In this document: piece by piece, positions 1-12,282 of the stretch | Numbering within the stretch: position 1 is the first letter of the stretch | Layout: every line of letters begins with the position of its first letter | Origin: Acridotheres tristis | Taxonomy: Eukaryota > Chordata > Aves > Passeriformes > Sturnidae | Length of the DNA stretch: 64,000 nucleotides | Assembly: GCA_037013685.1 (NCBI GenBank) | Contig: CM072896.1 | Span: forward strand, 9,365,444-9,429,443 | Direction: 5' to 3' | Notes under the pieces: model-generated | Seen by the model: the letters and a program-made list of their open reading frames with translations, nothing else | Database searches by the model: none | What the model was told of the DNA's origin: nothing | Translations under genes and position numbers: made by a program

Positions 1-1132
1 ACAACAGCTAGGAAAACCTGCCAGATGACTGAGGAGCTGACAAATACAGGAAAGCCCCATGATTTGGAACATGAGAAATAATATTGAAACAAATAACAGA
101 AATATATATTTTACAGGGAAGTACCACTAGAAATATGGTTTCAATCATTTCATGCACTCTGCCCTTATTTCATGTGCTGAAAGGCATTACTATTTCAATA
201 GACAAAGACTTTGATTTTGCAATTGGATTTTCACCAGTGAATCCTTTTGGAAAGTTTTTGGGAAAGGAGTATCTGACTCAGAATGTGCATTTGAAGAGCA
301 AGAGATGGCAGTCATTTTCCTCACTGAGATCTAAATAAAACCCGTGGATGGCAATCACATTGGGAGTTTTGCAAAAGCAGTTCAAGGGACAACCCAGAAG
401 TGCTAATGAAATCAGATCATAAATTTCTGTTCATACCAAACTAGATAAAGACACGTCTGGTTTAAGGCATGTTTGTAACCATCTGTATATTCCATTGACC
501 TCTAACACACAGATAATTACATTACCATTTCATAACAAGGAAGACAATTATCAATACTCTTATTCATAGTCTGGCTTGAATTTTGTCGTAATTACTAGTA
601 TTAGCCTTGCTTCAGGTATTGTACATTATGTATTTATCACAAATGTCAATTTTCTAGTACTGCTTCAGTTCCTACCTTTTGTTTTATAACCCAAATTTAA
701 ACATTACAAGGCATGGTTTTATAATCCCTAGAATAAAGTCTATTAAAGTCACTAAATCACTTGAAACCTAGTCCAAATCTTGCTGAGGTGAAGGGCTCTC
801 TTGAAGTTAATTAATTTGGAATGATGTTTTACTCCCCTAAAACTCCAATAAAATTTCTGTTAATGTTTATGGGAATTGCAAGCATACATTCCCTTTACTT
901 AAATGGCTAAATCATCTTTCCTATCTTATAATTTAAGATATATGTGCTTCATATATGTGTCTACCTTGTGATAAGTTTTATTCAGCATAAAGGTTCCAGT
1001 GTCCTGGCAATGACAGGAAGACTCTGTTGTCCACCTCCTTATTTCCCAAGGTGTCCAATTAATTTTAGTGAAGCTACTGGAGTAAGGTACAACATGGAGA
1101 CCAATATCAGAACCTGATCCCCAATTGTCATT

Positions 1133-1150
1133 AAAAAAAAAAAAAAAAAA
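1133..1150 (+). repeat. Poly(A) run, 18 bp
   Basis: An uninterrupted run of 18 A. No retroposon body that I recognise lies directly upstream and no flanking target-site duplication is evident, so it is listed as a mononucleotide repeat and not as a retroposon tail. Confidence 0.9.
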
Positions 1151-1347
1151 GGTGGTACTCTTTTATCTTTCTGTTATTAATATCAGTTACATTTTTGACT
1201 CTTGCAGGAAATGTTGCATCTATTTCATAATTGACCTTACTTGTAAAGTTGTAAGTGGGTAGCTACTAAAAGAGCACAGAGGCTATTTTGGAAAATGTGA
1301 CTGAAAGCATATTTTCTTAGACTCTAATCCAAATATAGTACAGAGTT

Positions 1348-1362
1348 AAAAAAAAAAAAAAA
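1348..1362 (+). repeat. Poly(A) run, 15 bp
   Basis: An uninterrupted run of 15 A in otherwise unique sequence. No associated retroposon is recognised. Confidence 0.9.
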
Positions 1363-4300
1363 TCTGGGAGATTTCAATGTTTTAATATGTTAAAACAGGA
1401 AAATTATGCACACTGTGGCCTAAATTCCCATCACCTTTTTCAGGCAAGAAACATCACTGGGTTTATAGGGACCAAATTTTTTGATCCTTTCATCTTTTCT
1501 AATCTCTTATTCACAAATTGCAGTGTCAGCACTCTGCAGGATTCACTTTGAGCACTGGAGCTTTCACATGGAACTTCTCAGCCTTTCAACATTGAAGAAT
1601 TTATTTGTCTAAATTTATGATTGCTTCTTTGCCAAGAGGGGCTCAGAAAAAAGATGGACTCCTCCAAACACACAGTAAACACTCAGCAAATGAAAAGGCT
1701 CATGACACCACATTTTGTTAAGAAATTTACAGCAGGTGACCTGCCCATTTTCATGGTGGCAGCAACTGCATTATTCACTCCACGTAATGAATTGGGAGGT
1801 TATGCTAATCTGAAGAGGGAAGCTATCAATTGTATATGTCCAGACCATCTCTCCCATTGATTTTGTAATTAATGATGAATGTACATTTTGGGAGGGAGAG
1901 ATTGCTGAGGAGGGAACTTCACGTGCAGAATAAAAATGTTACAGTAGCCTAATCAATTGGGTATGGTTGACAAATGGGTGAGGGATGACACAACAAAGCA
2001 CTGTGCTTTAATAGTGGTCACAGAGAAGATGTCACACGATATCTATATTAATCTCTCCACAGGCTAAATGTGATCCATTTCATCAGCAGGACCATGAAAA
2101 ACCTGTCTGGTATCTCAAAATCACACATCTTTGATGCTAACTTGAAACCTGCTTGCTTTGTTCACGGACAAAAACATTGTAATAATGCACCAGGTGCCAA
2201 GATCATTTGTAATTTTTAGCCTAGTAACAGGCTTAAAAGCTGCTTAGAATATAATTTTAGGTAATAAATAGCACACTTGGGCATGGGTTTAACCAGTCTT
2301 AAGTGTCAGGAAAAGAAGCTGTGCTTTTGGAAGCAGATAGGACATTCTCTCTTGGATGCAGCCTGTGCAGAGGTTCATCCCCACATCCCCAGGAAAGGCC
2401 TCACAGCCTCTCACTTCAGCAACAGCTGCCACAGGATGAAGTGACAATACATGTAACCTACTTAAATATTCAGGTTCAGCTACACAGTGACCTGTGGGTG
2501 GACAACACATGCAGAAAGTTGTACCATTCCTTCCCAACAAAATCTAGAAGCTAGCTGCAAAAATGCAGTGCTTGATTCCTCAAGTCTGACTCGTAAGCAC
2601 CAGCACTCCCTACACAGCTCCCAGCTAACCTGCAATTATTGCTAAGAATGACAGAGGTGTAACAGGGCCATGCCTAGGATCACATCCTCAGTGAACCAGA
2701 CCAGACAGCAAATAGCACTGCATCAGGTCTTCAGAAAGGTTCTTCTTTCTTTTGGGTGATCTGAAGGACTTACATTTCTCTGTGTGGGAATGTTTCTAGA
2801 CGTATAAAATGCACAGATTTCATTTGATTTCCCTCTCTAATTGTCTTTGGAAATACAAAGCAAAACAAGACTGACTTTGGAGTGAATAAGAAACATGTAG
2901 GTGAGAGATCTATCAGTTCTTAAGTGAAAGATGGGAAGTGCTGAATTTTTATAAACAGCATTTCCTTCCCTGTAGTGGTTCAGGAAATTCAGTTTTGCAA
3001 CGAAAGCTCAAAAGCTAAGACATATTCTCTTCTAGGCAAGACTGGCTTACTGAACAGACTTTTGCCTCACTGCAAATTAAATTCAAGCTCAGCACACTGT
3101 GAAGGGGAGAAATCACTTGTTTCCGCATAAATCAGGGTTAACTTGCCTGATACCTATAGTATCCCAAAAACATCCATCCTCATGTAATTCACAGGGCCCT
3201 TCAGAGAACTTGCATTGCCAAGGTAAAACTGGAGGAGCTGCTAACAATTCTCTGCCACTGCACTGTTCACCTCTGTATGTCACAAATACACCAGAAAGAG
3301 AAATCTCTCAAGGTTTGGTGCTGTGGAGGTTCAGGACAGAGGGGGTGGTGTTTGTTTGAGAGTCATGGTCTAAGCAGCCATTCTATGTCTGTGGCACACT
3401 GGGAAGCAGAGCAGTGGTGTGTACACATCAACACCAGTGAGCTCCTGCAGAACCCACCCACACCAGGAACACTCAGGTAGGAGATCAGATCTATGGGAAC
3501 CCCAGCACAGAGCAATCTTTCTCCAGTTGTGCTGCTTTGCTTCTCTCACTTTTCAGGGTGTACAGGGATCACGACTGCTGCTAACATATTGCTTACTCTC
3601 ACTTTGGACCAAGAGGCTCGGTACAATTTATAACTACAACAAGCTGCAGGCACAATATAAAAATCTGGATTTCAGTAACTGGAAATATTAGCAACATTAG
3701 TAATATCTTCTAAAGAGAATTGGTGCTCCTTAAACTAGAGTTCCCCCTTACTTCAATGCAAAACAGGAGTAAGCCATTTCACAATAGTGCTGTACCCTGA
3801 TTAACAATAAGAATTGAAAGGAGCCCTGTCACTCCATCACAGTTTAAGTTCTTGTCACAAAGCCTCAGTTCAGCACAACATAACATGTCATTATTCTACT
3901 TGTTATCTCCACCTTGGACATCAGCAACCTTTTCTAATTATAGGCAGGTAGGTTCCTGAAATGGTGTTTCTTTCTCCTAGGAGAACATACAAATGGTATG
4001 TGTGGTTTTTTATCAGTGAAGATGGTTGGAAAGGTTATTCATTTTAGTATTTAAGATTAGGTGTTCCAATGTGTAAAAGTCAAAGAGAGTAAGTTGTATT
4101 CACTTGAGGACTTGCACTGAGCTGTGTGTTTTTGGGCTGGAGTTTAATGGGAACTGAAATGTTTTGTGGTTTCCACTGTCCTAGTTCTGTAAAAAATGCC
4201 TGGTTTCATTGGATAGCTTGGGGAATGTGTTTTTTTTAGTTTGAACTCTGTCTTTCTCCAAGTACTTTGTTGGCATAGTAATACCCCCGTTTCCCAGCAG

Positions 4301-4777
4301 GTGCTGCAAAGTGAGTTAGAGTGGGTACTAGGGCAGGGAAGGAGAGGAAGCAAGCCTAAATACCATACTGAAGTTTACAAGCCTGGAAGACAGGAGATGG
4401 ACCATTACAGGATCAAACTCTAGAAAAATCTTTACCTGTTGCTCAAAAGTACAAAGCACAGAGTACAGCAAAGACATTTAAGATGGTTTCCTTTGATTTG
4501 CATGAATATTTGTGAGGTGTATAACAACAGCTACAGGATTTATTTTCCTAATGGAAACTAATACCCAAATTCAACTTTATAGCGCAGGAAATCATGAAAC
4601 AGACAAGATAAATACCATAATAAGGAATAAGTAACTGTAATTATTGGTGCACCTTTTCACATGGAAATTTGGGCATGGGTGGAAGGAGTTCCATGTAATT
4701 TGTTTTTACAGTTTTATCACTTGAGCCATTTCATAAACAAACTCCTAAAAGATTACAGTACCTGCCTCAGCCCTGGG

Positions 4778-4801
4778 CAAACTTTCTCTGGAGAAAGTTT
4801 G
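4778..4801. repeat. Short inverted repeat (11-bp arms, 2-nt centre)
   Basis: The arms CAAACTTTCTC and GAGAAAGTTTG are perfect reverse complements separated by TG. Four bases after the second arm, the motif AAACTTTT partly repeats the first arm. No function can be assigned. It may be a chance palindrome or a dimeric binding site. Confidence 0.85.
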
Positions 4802-7299
4802 TAAACTTTTAAGTGTTTCATAAGACCTCTGTGCTATTTCAGTTTCCTTAACTCCTTTATCAAGTTAGTCAAATCCATTCTTGACTTCTGAATTAAGCAA
4901 CAGAGTGAACTTTGTGGGAAGTTCCAGCTTTCCCTACAACTGATTTCAGGTTTGGGATGCATTATCTGAAGTTCATTCTCTAGTGGGTCCTTGCACTTAA
5001 AAAAAAGGAAATAAGCACATTTCAAAGAAAGGGTAAAAGCCAGGGCCAAGGTAAATCAGGAAAATCTTTGGGAAGATGCTTGTAATGTTCCCTGCACTTT
5101 TCTACTATGGTAAGAGTTTACTAGCATCAACTACAGACAGCTGGCACCACCATTAAAAAAGAAAAAACAAAACCACAAGAACAATGGATTGGGCCTCTTC
5201 AAGACCTTTTAGCCTCTCCTTGACACCTCAAATATAAGTGTCAAATATTGTCCAGACATCATTTTATTGGTATTTTGAGACACTCTCTACTTTTCAGGAC
5301 TGGGAACTTTTCCAAAAGACACTTCAGCTTGTGGCTTGAATAACTTTGTGAATTGCTATGGTCTGTTTTGATTATAGTCACCTCTTCTGTCTCAAAAGCT
5401 GAACAACCTCAAGCTAGCCAAGAACTCAATGTTTCAAGTGGCAGAACTCTTTTAAATGAAATATCTCAGTAATCTGTAATTTTCCCAACACAATGACAAT
5501 CAGAACTTAATGGAAGGTCTCTCTGTCTTTTCTTAAAGAACACCCTCTCTAATGTATTTTGTATCATGGCAGATGTCTTCCCTCAAGACCTTTTGCAACT
5601 GGAGTGCCATAAGTCAAACTCCTTTTCTTTATTTTGTATAATTTAATTATTTTTTGTTCAACTGGGTAAGTTTTGAACATTTGCTTTTCTGTCTTCAAGA
5701 TAGAAGGAATCACACTTAGAAACTCAATTAATTTCATTCTACTTGATTGTGGGGTTTTATGATTCAAGTGTCCTTTTTTTCCCAAACATTTCTCAACACA
5801 CCACATAAAAACCAGCATCTCTTACCATAAGCCTTCCCTTATTTCTATCCATGAACTTTATATTTACAAAAAAACCAAAATTGCTGAAGTTCAGATTTTA
5901 AACCACTAAAAATGAAGAATTTAACAAACATTAATTCTGTATTACCTGGTCAAACCCAAATCTTCCAAACTGATTTAATGATGAATTGGAACATAATAGC
6001 TGTATTTTTCATGTTATTTCATACCAAATTAACATTTTTTAATTTGCTGCTAATGGACAGCCACATCTGGGCTGGGTTCTCTGAGCTTCAACAGCAACAC
6101 TGCTCCCGTCACTGCCTGCATAGTTCCTGCACCACTGGCACAGGTAACACAGTCCTTCCTTTGCATTTGTGCTTTAAAAGTACAAGTTTACTAAGGAACA
6201 TTTTCATTCTGCTATATCAGTATATTGCTATAAATTAGGAATGAGCAATCAGAGCTCATCGTCCTATGGCTTTGTACAGCTTATTTTGTAACATCATTTC
6301 TGCAAAAGCCAGATTTTTATCCTGCTTTGGTCTATCTATGGAATATAAGAAATAAATTCACAGTGAAGGAAATACTATCACATTTTCTGATAGCTTTTCC
6401 TCATGGGCAATATGAAAGAATTTTTTATTTGTTCTGGGGTATCTAATAAGACTCAGGGTCTCACAGGTCTGTCAACTGGTACAGCTACTTGCTGCAGCTT
6501 TGCCCAATACAGCAGAGGTGGCTCATTTTTAGAGCATAGTTTAAAATTGTGCTTTCTGGCAAGGCAGGTTTGGTCACTTAAGGACCAGGTGATCATCTGC
6601 TGGCTAACAGATATCTATCACAGAACACGATAATGGGAAAGAAAGAAAAGTGTCTCACTACCCCAGCCATTCGTACACAGCCCAAACCTCTCTGACACCA
6701 CCAAGGCACAAGACCAGTGTTGTTAGAATATTGAGAGCCACAGTGGATCACATCAAATGCCCATTGAGCCCAGGGTTTGTCTCCAGCAAGGTTTCCAAGG
6801 AGCTGAGCTGGGAAAAGCAGGAAGAGGATATGTATGTATGGCAGTTCCCACAGAACAACTATTTTTAGCTGCAGGGATTTTCCGAGTGGTTTCCATTTCT
6901 GCAATGTAATAGTTCTTACTTAATTTCTCATCCAGAGGGTTGTGCAGTCTCTCGTCAAATCCATGTAAAGTTAGTGTAGCCCCCACATCCTTTGGAAAAA
7001 GTTACACATCTACTGCCTGTTGCATGAAGAAACCAAACTTTATTTGGTTTCCTTCGAACTTGGCTCCCACAACCTTCATTTGATGGTTCTTTTGCATTAG
7101 AAGAGACAGCAAAGACCCAGCTTTGCCCATTGTGTTCATCAGTTTGTAGGTCTGTCACAGTTTTAGACTGAACAGCCCCAGCATGCACAGACCATTCTTA
7201 CTGTGGAGATAATTGCACCCTGCTTGGACTTCTGTGAGCACATCCCAATTGAACTACACTCCGTTTGAGGTGAAAGGACTAGAATTATGTACACTCTTC

Positions 7300-7880
7300 A
7301 GCACATGGATGAACACTGATTTATAGAGCTACTCTCTAGTTTTTTCCTCACTTAACACTTGATTAACATTTTGGCTGCCTCACAGCATTGAGACAATGTT
7401 TTCACAGAACAAACTATTATAATCCCAGGATTGAGATCCTGAGTCATAAAGTTCAGATCAGGGTCTATAATTTTGTATGTGAGTTTAGGATTGCTTTTTC
7501 CCACATGCATCAGTTTAGATTTGTGCATATTAAATTTCATTTGCCCACACAGTCTCCTGAGGTACTTCTGTGCTTCCTGATAGGTGGCCTTCACATTCAT
7601 TATTACCCTGAATAGCTAATTTCCTATCATCCTCAAACTGTCTCACCTCTCTGTTCACCTTCTTTTCCCAGAAGTTTATGGTGTATTTACCAGCAGAGAT
7701 TATGCAGAACTCCATTATTGAGATCCATTACATATTTTCTCGGTTTCCCTTAAAAGTCTTTGGCACAGGACTTCATGAAAATCCTTTCAGAAATACAAGT
7801 ATAACAAGCAGCTCACCCTTATTCACTTTCTTATTGACCTCTTCAAAGACTCTGATAGATTTGTAAAGCACGGTTCATGT
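7300..7880 (-). mobile_element. Ancient LINE fragment (CR1/L2-clade ORF2), minus strand
   Basis: Read on the minus strand, this stretch keeps recognisable blocks of a non-LTR retrotransposon reverse transcriptase. One is a catalytic-box relic, VRQFEDDRKLAI, where these elements typically have F-A-D-D-T-K-L. Further along come QMKFNMHKSKLMHVGKSNP and a stretch ending SQCCEAAK, which correspond to the usual MKFN-DKC-VMH-G--NP and QC--A-KKA blocks downstream of the catalytic box. The two parts lie in different minus frames, so at least one frameshift has occurred. Several in-frame stops and the lack of a recognisable 3' end show it is long dead and 5'/3' truncated. The outer limits are approximate. 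It is far more diverged than the CR1 copies elsewhere in the window. The exact clade (CR1, L3 or L2) is uncertain. Confidence 0.72.
7352..7715 (-). pseudogene. Decayed reverse transcriptase segment of the ancient LINE
   Basis: This is the coding part of the LINE fragment. In minus orientation the piece 7715-7530 carries the Y/F-x-D-D-type box as FEDD: both aspartates survive and the alanine is replaced by glutamate. The piece 7600-7352, in another frame, carries the MKFN and VGKSNP blocks and the QCCEAAK block. Family members encode an ORF2 of roughly 900 or more residues with endonuclease and reverse transcriptase domains. Only about 120 residues are traceable here, with no endonuclease. No function is expected. 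Confidence 0.65.
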
Positions 7881-8236
7881 TCCATCAAGCTCTGGCCTGG
7901 TCTAAAGAGTTTTCCTTTTCATTTCAGTCATAATCAGATAACAGTCAATAGATCACAACCAGATTAAAAGTAAGTGGAAGCATCTTTGCTTGTTTAACAG
8001 ATTTGGCTTATTTCAACCAAGGCAAGGCTGGACCACTGAAGTACCAGCTACTGATGGGTTTCTTCTGAGTTTGATTTGCTCACTGGGGACCCTGAGAGCC
8101 ACTGCTGGCTGTGTGTCAATGACTGCCATTGGAAATCAGAGCAAGGGCTCCGAAAAAGGCCTACAGAGGGTTAGAAGCTCATGAGCAGCCCCTAATTCTC
8201 TAAGTTTCCTTAGAAATCTCAGCCAGACTAGTTATA

Positions 8237-8280
8237 GATAGGAGATACTAAATTAGAAGATAGGAGATACTAAATTAGAC
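8237..8280. repeat. Tandem duplication, 22 bp x 2
   Basis: The 22-bp unit beginning GATAGGAGATACTAAATTAG occurs twice head to tail (8237-8258 and 8259-8280). The copies differ only at the last base. Such high identity suggests a recent local duplication, for example by replication slippage, and the site may be polymorphic. Confidence 0.95.
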
Positions 8281-8568
8281 ATGGAGGACTGGGGAAGTGC
8301 TGAATTTCCTGTATCTGTCATGTCCCTGTTTCAGGGAGATGTCATGTCCTGCTGCTCAGGACAAGCATACCAGCAAGGGTAAAATGACAGAACAACCCAT
8401 ATTTCTGTTATACAAAGAATATTTGCCACTGTCCTCTCTGTAGGTTCTGTAAATGTCCAGCTATCACAGCAGAAAAGAAAATTATCTACAGCCTTCATAG
8501 ATGCCAGAGCTTTCAGCCACAGCTGGCCATTTCTGTATATCCCTTTCTCTATGCAGAAATGAATGCCC

Positions 8569-8582
8569 AAAAAAAAAAAAAA
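8569..8582 (+). repeat. Poly(A) run, 14 bp
   Basis: A mononucleotide run of 14 A. It is followed within about 70 bases by a very AT-rich segment (8630-8690). No retroposon body is recognised. Confidence 0.9.
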
Positions 8583-11500
8583 TTAGCTTTCTCTAGCCCT
8601 TCCCTCCACCCACCATGCAATAAGCTGTATGTAATAATATAATATATAATACACATTTTTATTTTATAATAAATATTTATAATAACATGGAAGGAAATGG
8701 ATGCAAAAGTTTTGAGGGAAATAGAACAAATTTTACAGAACTGGAGCTCAGTGAACAGGAATTTGATCTCTGTTCTGAGAACATTAACATTAAATGAGAA
8801 AAATACTTCCAGGAATAAGGCAGAGGCTGTGCTAGTATCAATCATGTTGCTGTGGAGCACAGGTACAATGCAAAGAGCACTGCAGAGAGCAGTAAACAGA
8901 TGGGCTTCCACTTCACCACGTGTTTTACTGAGTGTTTGGACACTCATATTAACAAAAAGGAGAAAAATAAAAGGTCTTTTTCTCTATTTTTTACCAGTGT
9001 AAATACCTTTTATGTAACACGAGTTTGTCTCTCCTTGCCCTTCTGTTTTGAGGGAGAAACAAATTACAGATTCTGAAAAGGAATAAACAAAAAGTATGAA
9101 AGCAAATGTGGCTAAGTACCCCAATTTTCTAAGATTTAATTATTATCAGTAAATAGCTCCCTTTTAAGAGTAGCCCTAATTGGCTATTAACAACAGTAGC
9201 TACCAATTTCAAAGCAATTAATATTTTAAAATAATGAGATGGCTAATATATTACATTAGAGCATACAGTAAGCAGAAGTCTTGCTAATTATATATATTAT
9301 TCTCCCTACTTTGCTTAATGAAGGTGTCTGGCTTGTAGATTACTTCATTCTTGCTCTATTTTTTATTTTTTTAATCAATGTAACTAATCCTCCCACACAC
9401 TATTGTAGCATTAAAGCAGAAAGATGTGGATGAAGCAGTGAAAGAAGCATAAAAGAGAACATTAAAATGAAGATTTACCTCCAAGTTTCAGAATCAGTTG
9501 CCCAAAGTAAAGAATTAAGATGTGGGAAATTAGAGAGAAAAGGCAGAAGCCTGAGTCAACACTTATTTAACACCTTCTGCCTAATGCTGAAAACATAAAT
9601 CTCTTCACAGAAATAATCACACCCAGAGCAGTTTGATTTTCAGAACATAGCAATTCTTCTGACAAAGATATTAGCATTCCATAGCTTAAATAACTGCTTT
9701 TCTTGTTTTCTCCAAAGCAGAGACAGGAGGGTGCCTTGGATAAATGGAGATTTCTTCCAAATTGAGAGCTAATCTTCCAGGAAAGAATAGCAACAAATGA
9801 TTTGCTTACAGTGGAAATCTTCTCTTTTGTATTAGTCTATAACTACATTTCATTCTCAAATATTTGAGTGTGTCTGTGCTCAGCAACTGTTTGTGGGTCT
9901 GACTGCACAAGAGAATTGCCTTGGCTGAAAGCTGGAATAGACAAGTTTTCCTGTGCTCTGTACCAGAAACACACTGCACTGTTACTCCTGGGCTCTAGAA
10001 ACAATTCTAAACTCCATGGGAAAATGATCCCTGCTTTGAAGAGAGGGAAGTGGAGAAAGCCCTTCTTCTGCTGTACCCCAGGGAGTGACAGGGCCCTACT
10101 ATGTCCCAAGCTCAGCCCTGTCCACCCAGTGCTCACACCTCATCACACAGACACAGCCCAGGGCCTCTGCCCAGCTCTGAGAAGACCCTTCTCCAATTTC
10201 TTACTGAAGCCCAAGCAGTACTGACTGCCTAAAATATTAACAACAGCATGAGGAAATGTGAGGTCAACCTCCACTTAATCACCCTACTGCATCTCCTACT
10301 TGTATGAAATCCTTTTTAGGGCCCAATAAGAGCTGTTAGCACAAAAAACAGCTGCTCAACAAACAGGGCAAAAACAGAATAGAAATTGTTTCAGTGTGGC
10401 AAGTGTCTCTCAAGCATCAGACCAAGGTCATATTTTAACTGGGAGCTTGCTCATAGCTTATGTACCATACAATAAAAGTCATCTTTACTATGGAATATAA
10501 AATTAAGCCTTTACACCAACAACACCCCGTTAGATTTGTGTATTTGAATCACAAAGCAGCACAGTAAATGATGATGTTCTGTTAAATAAGTATATTCATT
10601 TGTAGACATTCAGAAGACATGCATGCTCATCCCAACAGCAGCACATCCCTCAATGAAGCATAGAGCAGCAAGTATGGGGTCCCAGGTAAGCACATAGCAA
10701 TAGTTCACACAGAGAAAATTGTACACACTCACTGTCTGTTGTGCTGGACCACACCCATTGGACACTCACAGCATCTCTGTGCCTTGTGTTTGCACCACGT
10801 TTAGGAGGGAGCATTCTTTTTCCAGCTCAGTCTTGTCAAAATACTGTCCTATCACTCTTGTTTTTCATATTGTCACTGTGACAGTGGATGTTGGCTCTTG
10901 GGAAACAAGACTCAGGCAGGGCCATATGAGGCAGGTTGATAATAAATGAATATATAATGTGCATCCCAACTCTCTGAACATTATTTTATAGTTTTGCTTC
11001 TGTGGTTGCTAGCACACATAGATACAATCTATTGAAGTTCTCTCACTTTTAGGAAAAATCTTTGCACTCAGGTCTTGAGTTGCTGAGTAGCTGTATAGCA
11101 GATGACAAAGTACTTTTCTCATAAGACACAAGGGATAGTAAACAACATTGTAAAAGACATTTAAAAGAAAGACTTACTAGCAAATTCCCTTCCAGCTTCT
11201 GTACCAGTTCCTCTTGGGTACTAATTTATATAAGGTCTTTTTCTTATTTCAAGTCACTGGAGTAGACAAGACTAACATGAGACATTTAACATACACATCT
11301 ACTTATCAAAAAATAAATATATTACCAGTTAGAATCTGTTGCAGTACATGCCCTGCAGCAGAGATAAAGACTACCCTTGGCCCACGGATCATGTGATAGC
11401 TCAACAAACCATTGCTTTGTACTTAATTTATCTTTGGTACCCACACATGGTTCGTCAGCTTCAAGTCAGCTCCCTCACTTTTCAACCATTACAGAAAATA

Positions 11501-12266
11501 AATTTTAAAATGAACAGTACAGGGTTCAGGCAAGTGCTCAATGGCCATTGAGTAAGTGAGCAGCAGCTTCCCCAGGTTAAAAAACCCCTGCTTTAATATT
11601 CAGTTTCATTAGGATCCTTTGAGGGCTGATATGACGATGGGAAAGGGAATAAAAGAGCTCAGATATACAATTGAAGATTTATTACATGCACACACTTATG
11701 TATAGGGTATCAGTCTGTCTCTGTATCCTACTCCCGAAATGAGCAAGAATCCAGTGAATATGATAAAAGCTAGATAAAATGTCCTTTCTGATGTCTCCCA
11801 TCACTTGGCAAATGCTCATTATGGAGCTGCCAGTAGAGAACAGAGACCTCATTCCCACACCAGCCTGGAGGACTCACATGGGGCAGTGAGATATTACCAG
11901 CTTCCCTTTAAGCAAAACCTGAGAGAAGGATTGTATTCTTCCACCCCTGAGTAAAAGGCACCAGGGCAGGAACACAGACTTTCTTGTGGGCACAGAGGCC
12001 TCTTTTCAAAACACACAGAGGAAACGTTAGGTTTGGGGTTGCCAAATACCTGATTTCAGGATTCATTCTGTTACTGCATATAAATGTCTCTGGTGTGTGT
12101 TTGGCACGACATGTTATCCTAGACTGATCATATGTTCACAGATTGTGGAGAGTGTGTGAAAGCCTTTTTTGCTGTAGTTATTGGGCAAAGTCACGTCTGT
12201 TACCTGGTACTCATGCAGAGAAATCTGTAATCTGGGAACAGATGGTCTGAGTGAGTGAGAGAAAAA

Positions 12267-12282
12267 GAGAGAGAGAGAGAGA
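12267..12282 (+). repeat. (GA)8 microsatellite
   Basis: A perfect GA dinucleotide run of 16 bp, set in a longer purine-rich stretch from about 12249. It is a likely length-polymorphic simple repeat. Confidence 0.92.

Larger units (their letters stand above)
1..7299. other. Unique noncoding DNA, no gene recognised
   Basis: AT-rich, CpG-poor sequence with stop codons throughout. Open frames here reach about 108 codons (5912-6238, plus) and none resembles a known protein. The stretch contains two poly(A) runs (1133-1150 and 1348-1362) and a 24-bp inverted repeat (4778-4801). I see no interspersed repeat that I can name. It could be intergenic or intronic. Confidence 0.7.

Noticed and set aside
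8549..8947. 132-codon minus-strand frame with hydrophobic segments
   Set aside because: Translation of AT-rich DNA gives phenylalanine- and isoleucine-rich pseudo-membrane segments. It runs through poly(A) and shows no family resemblance.
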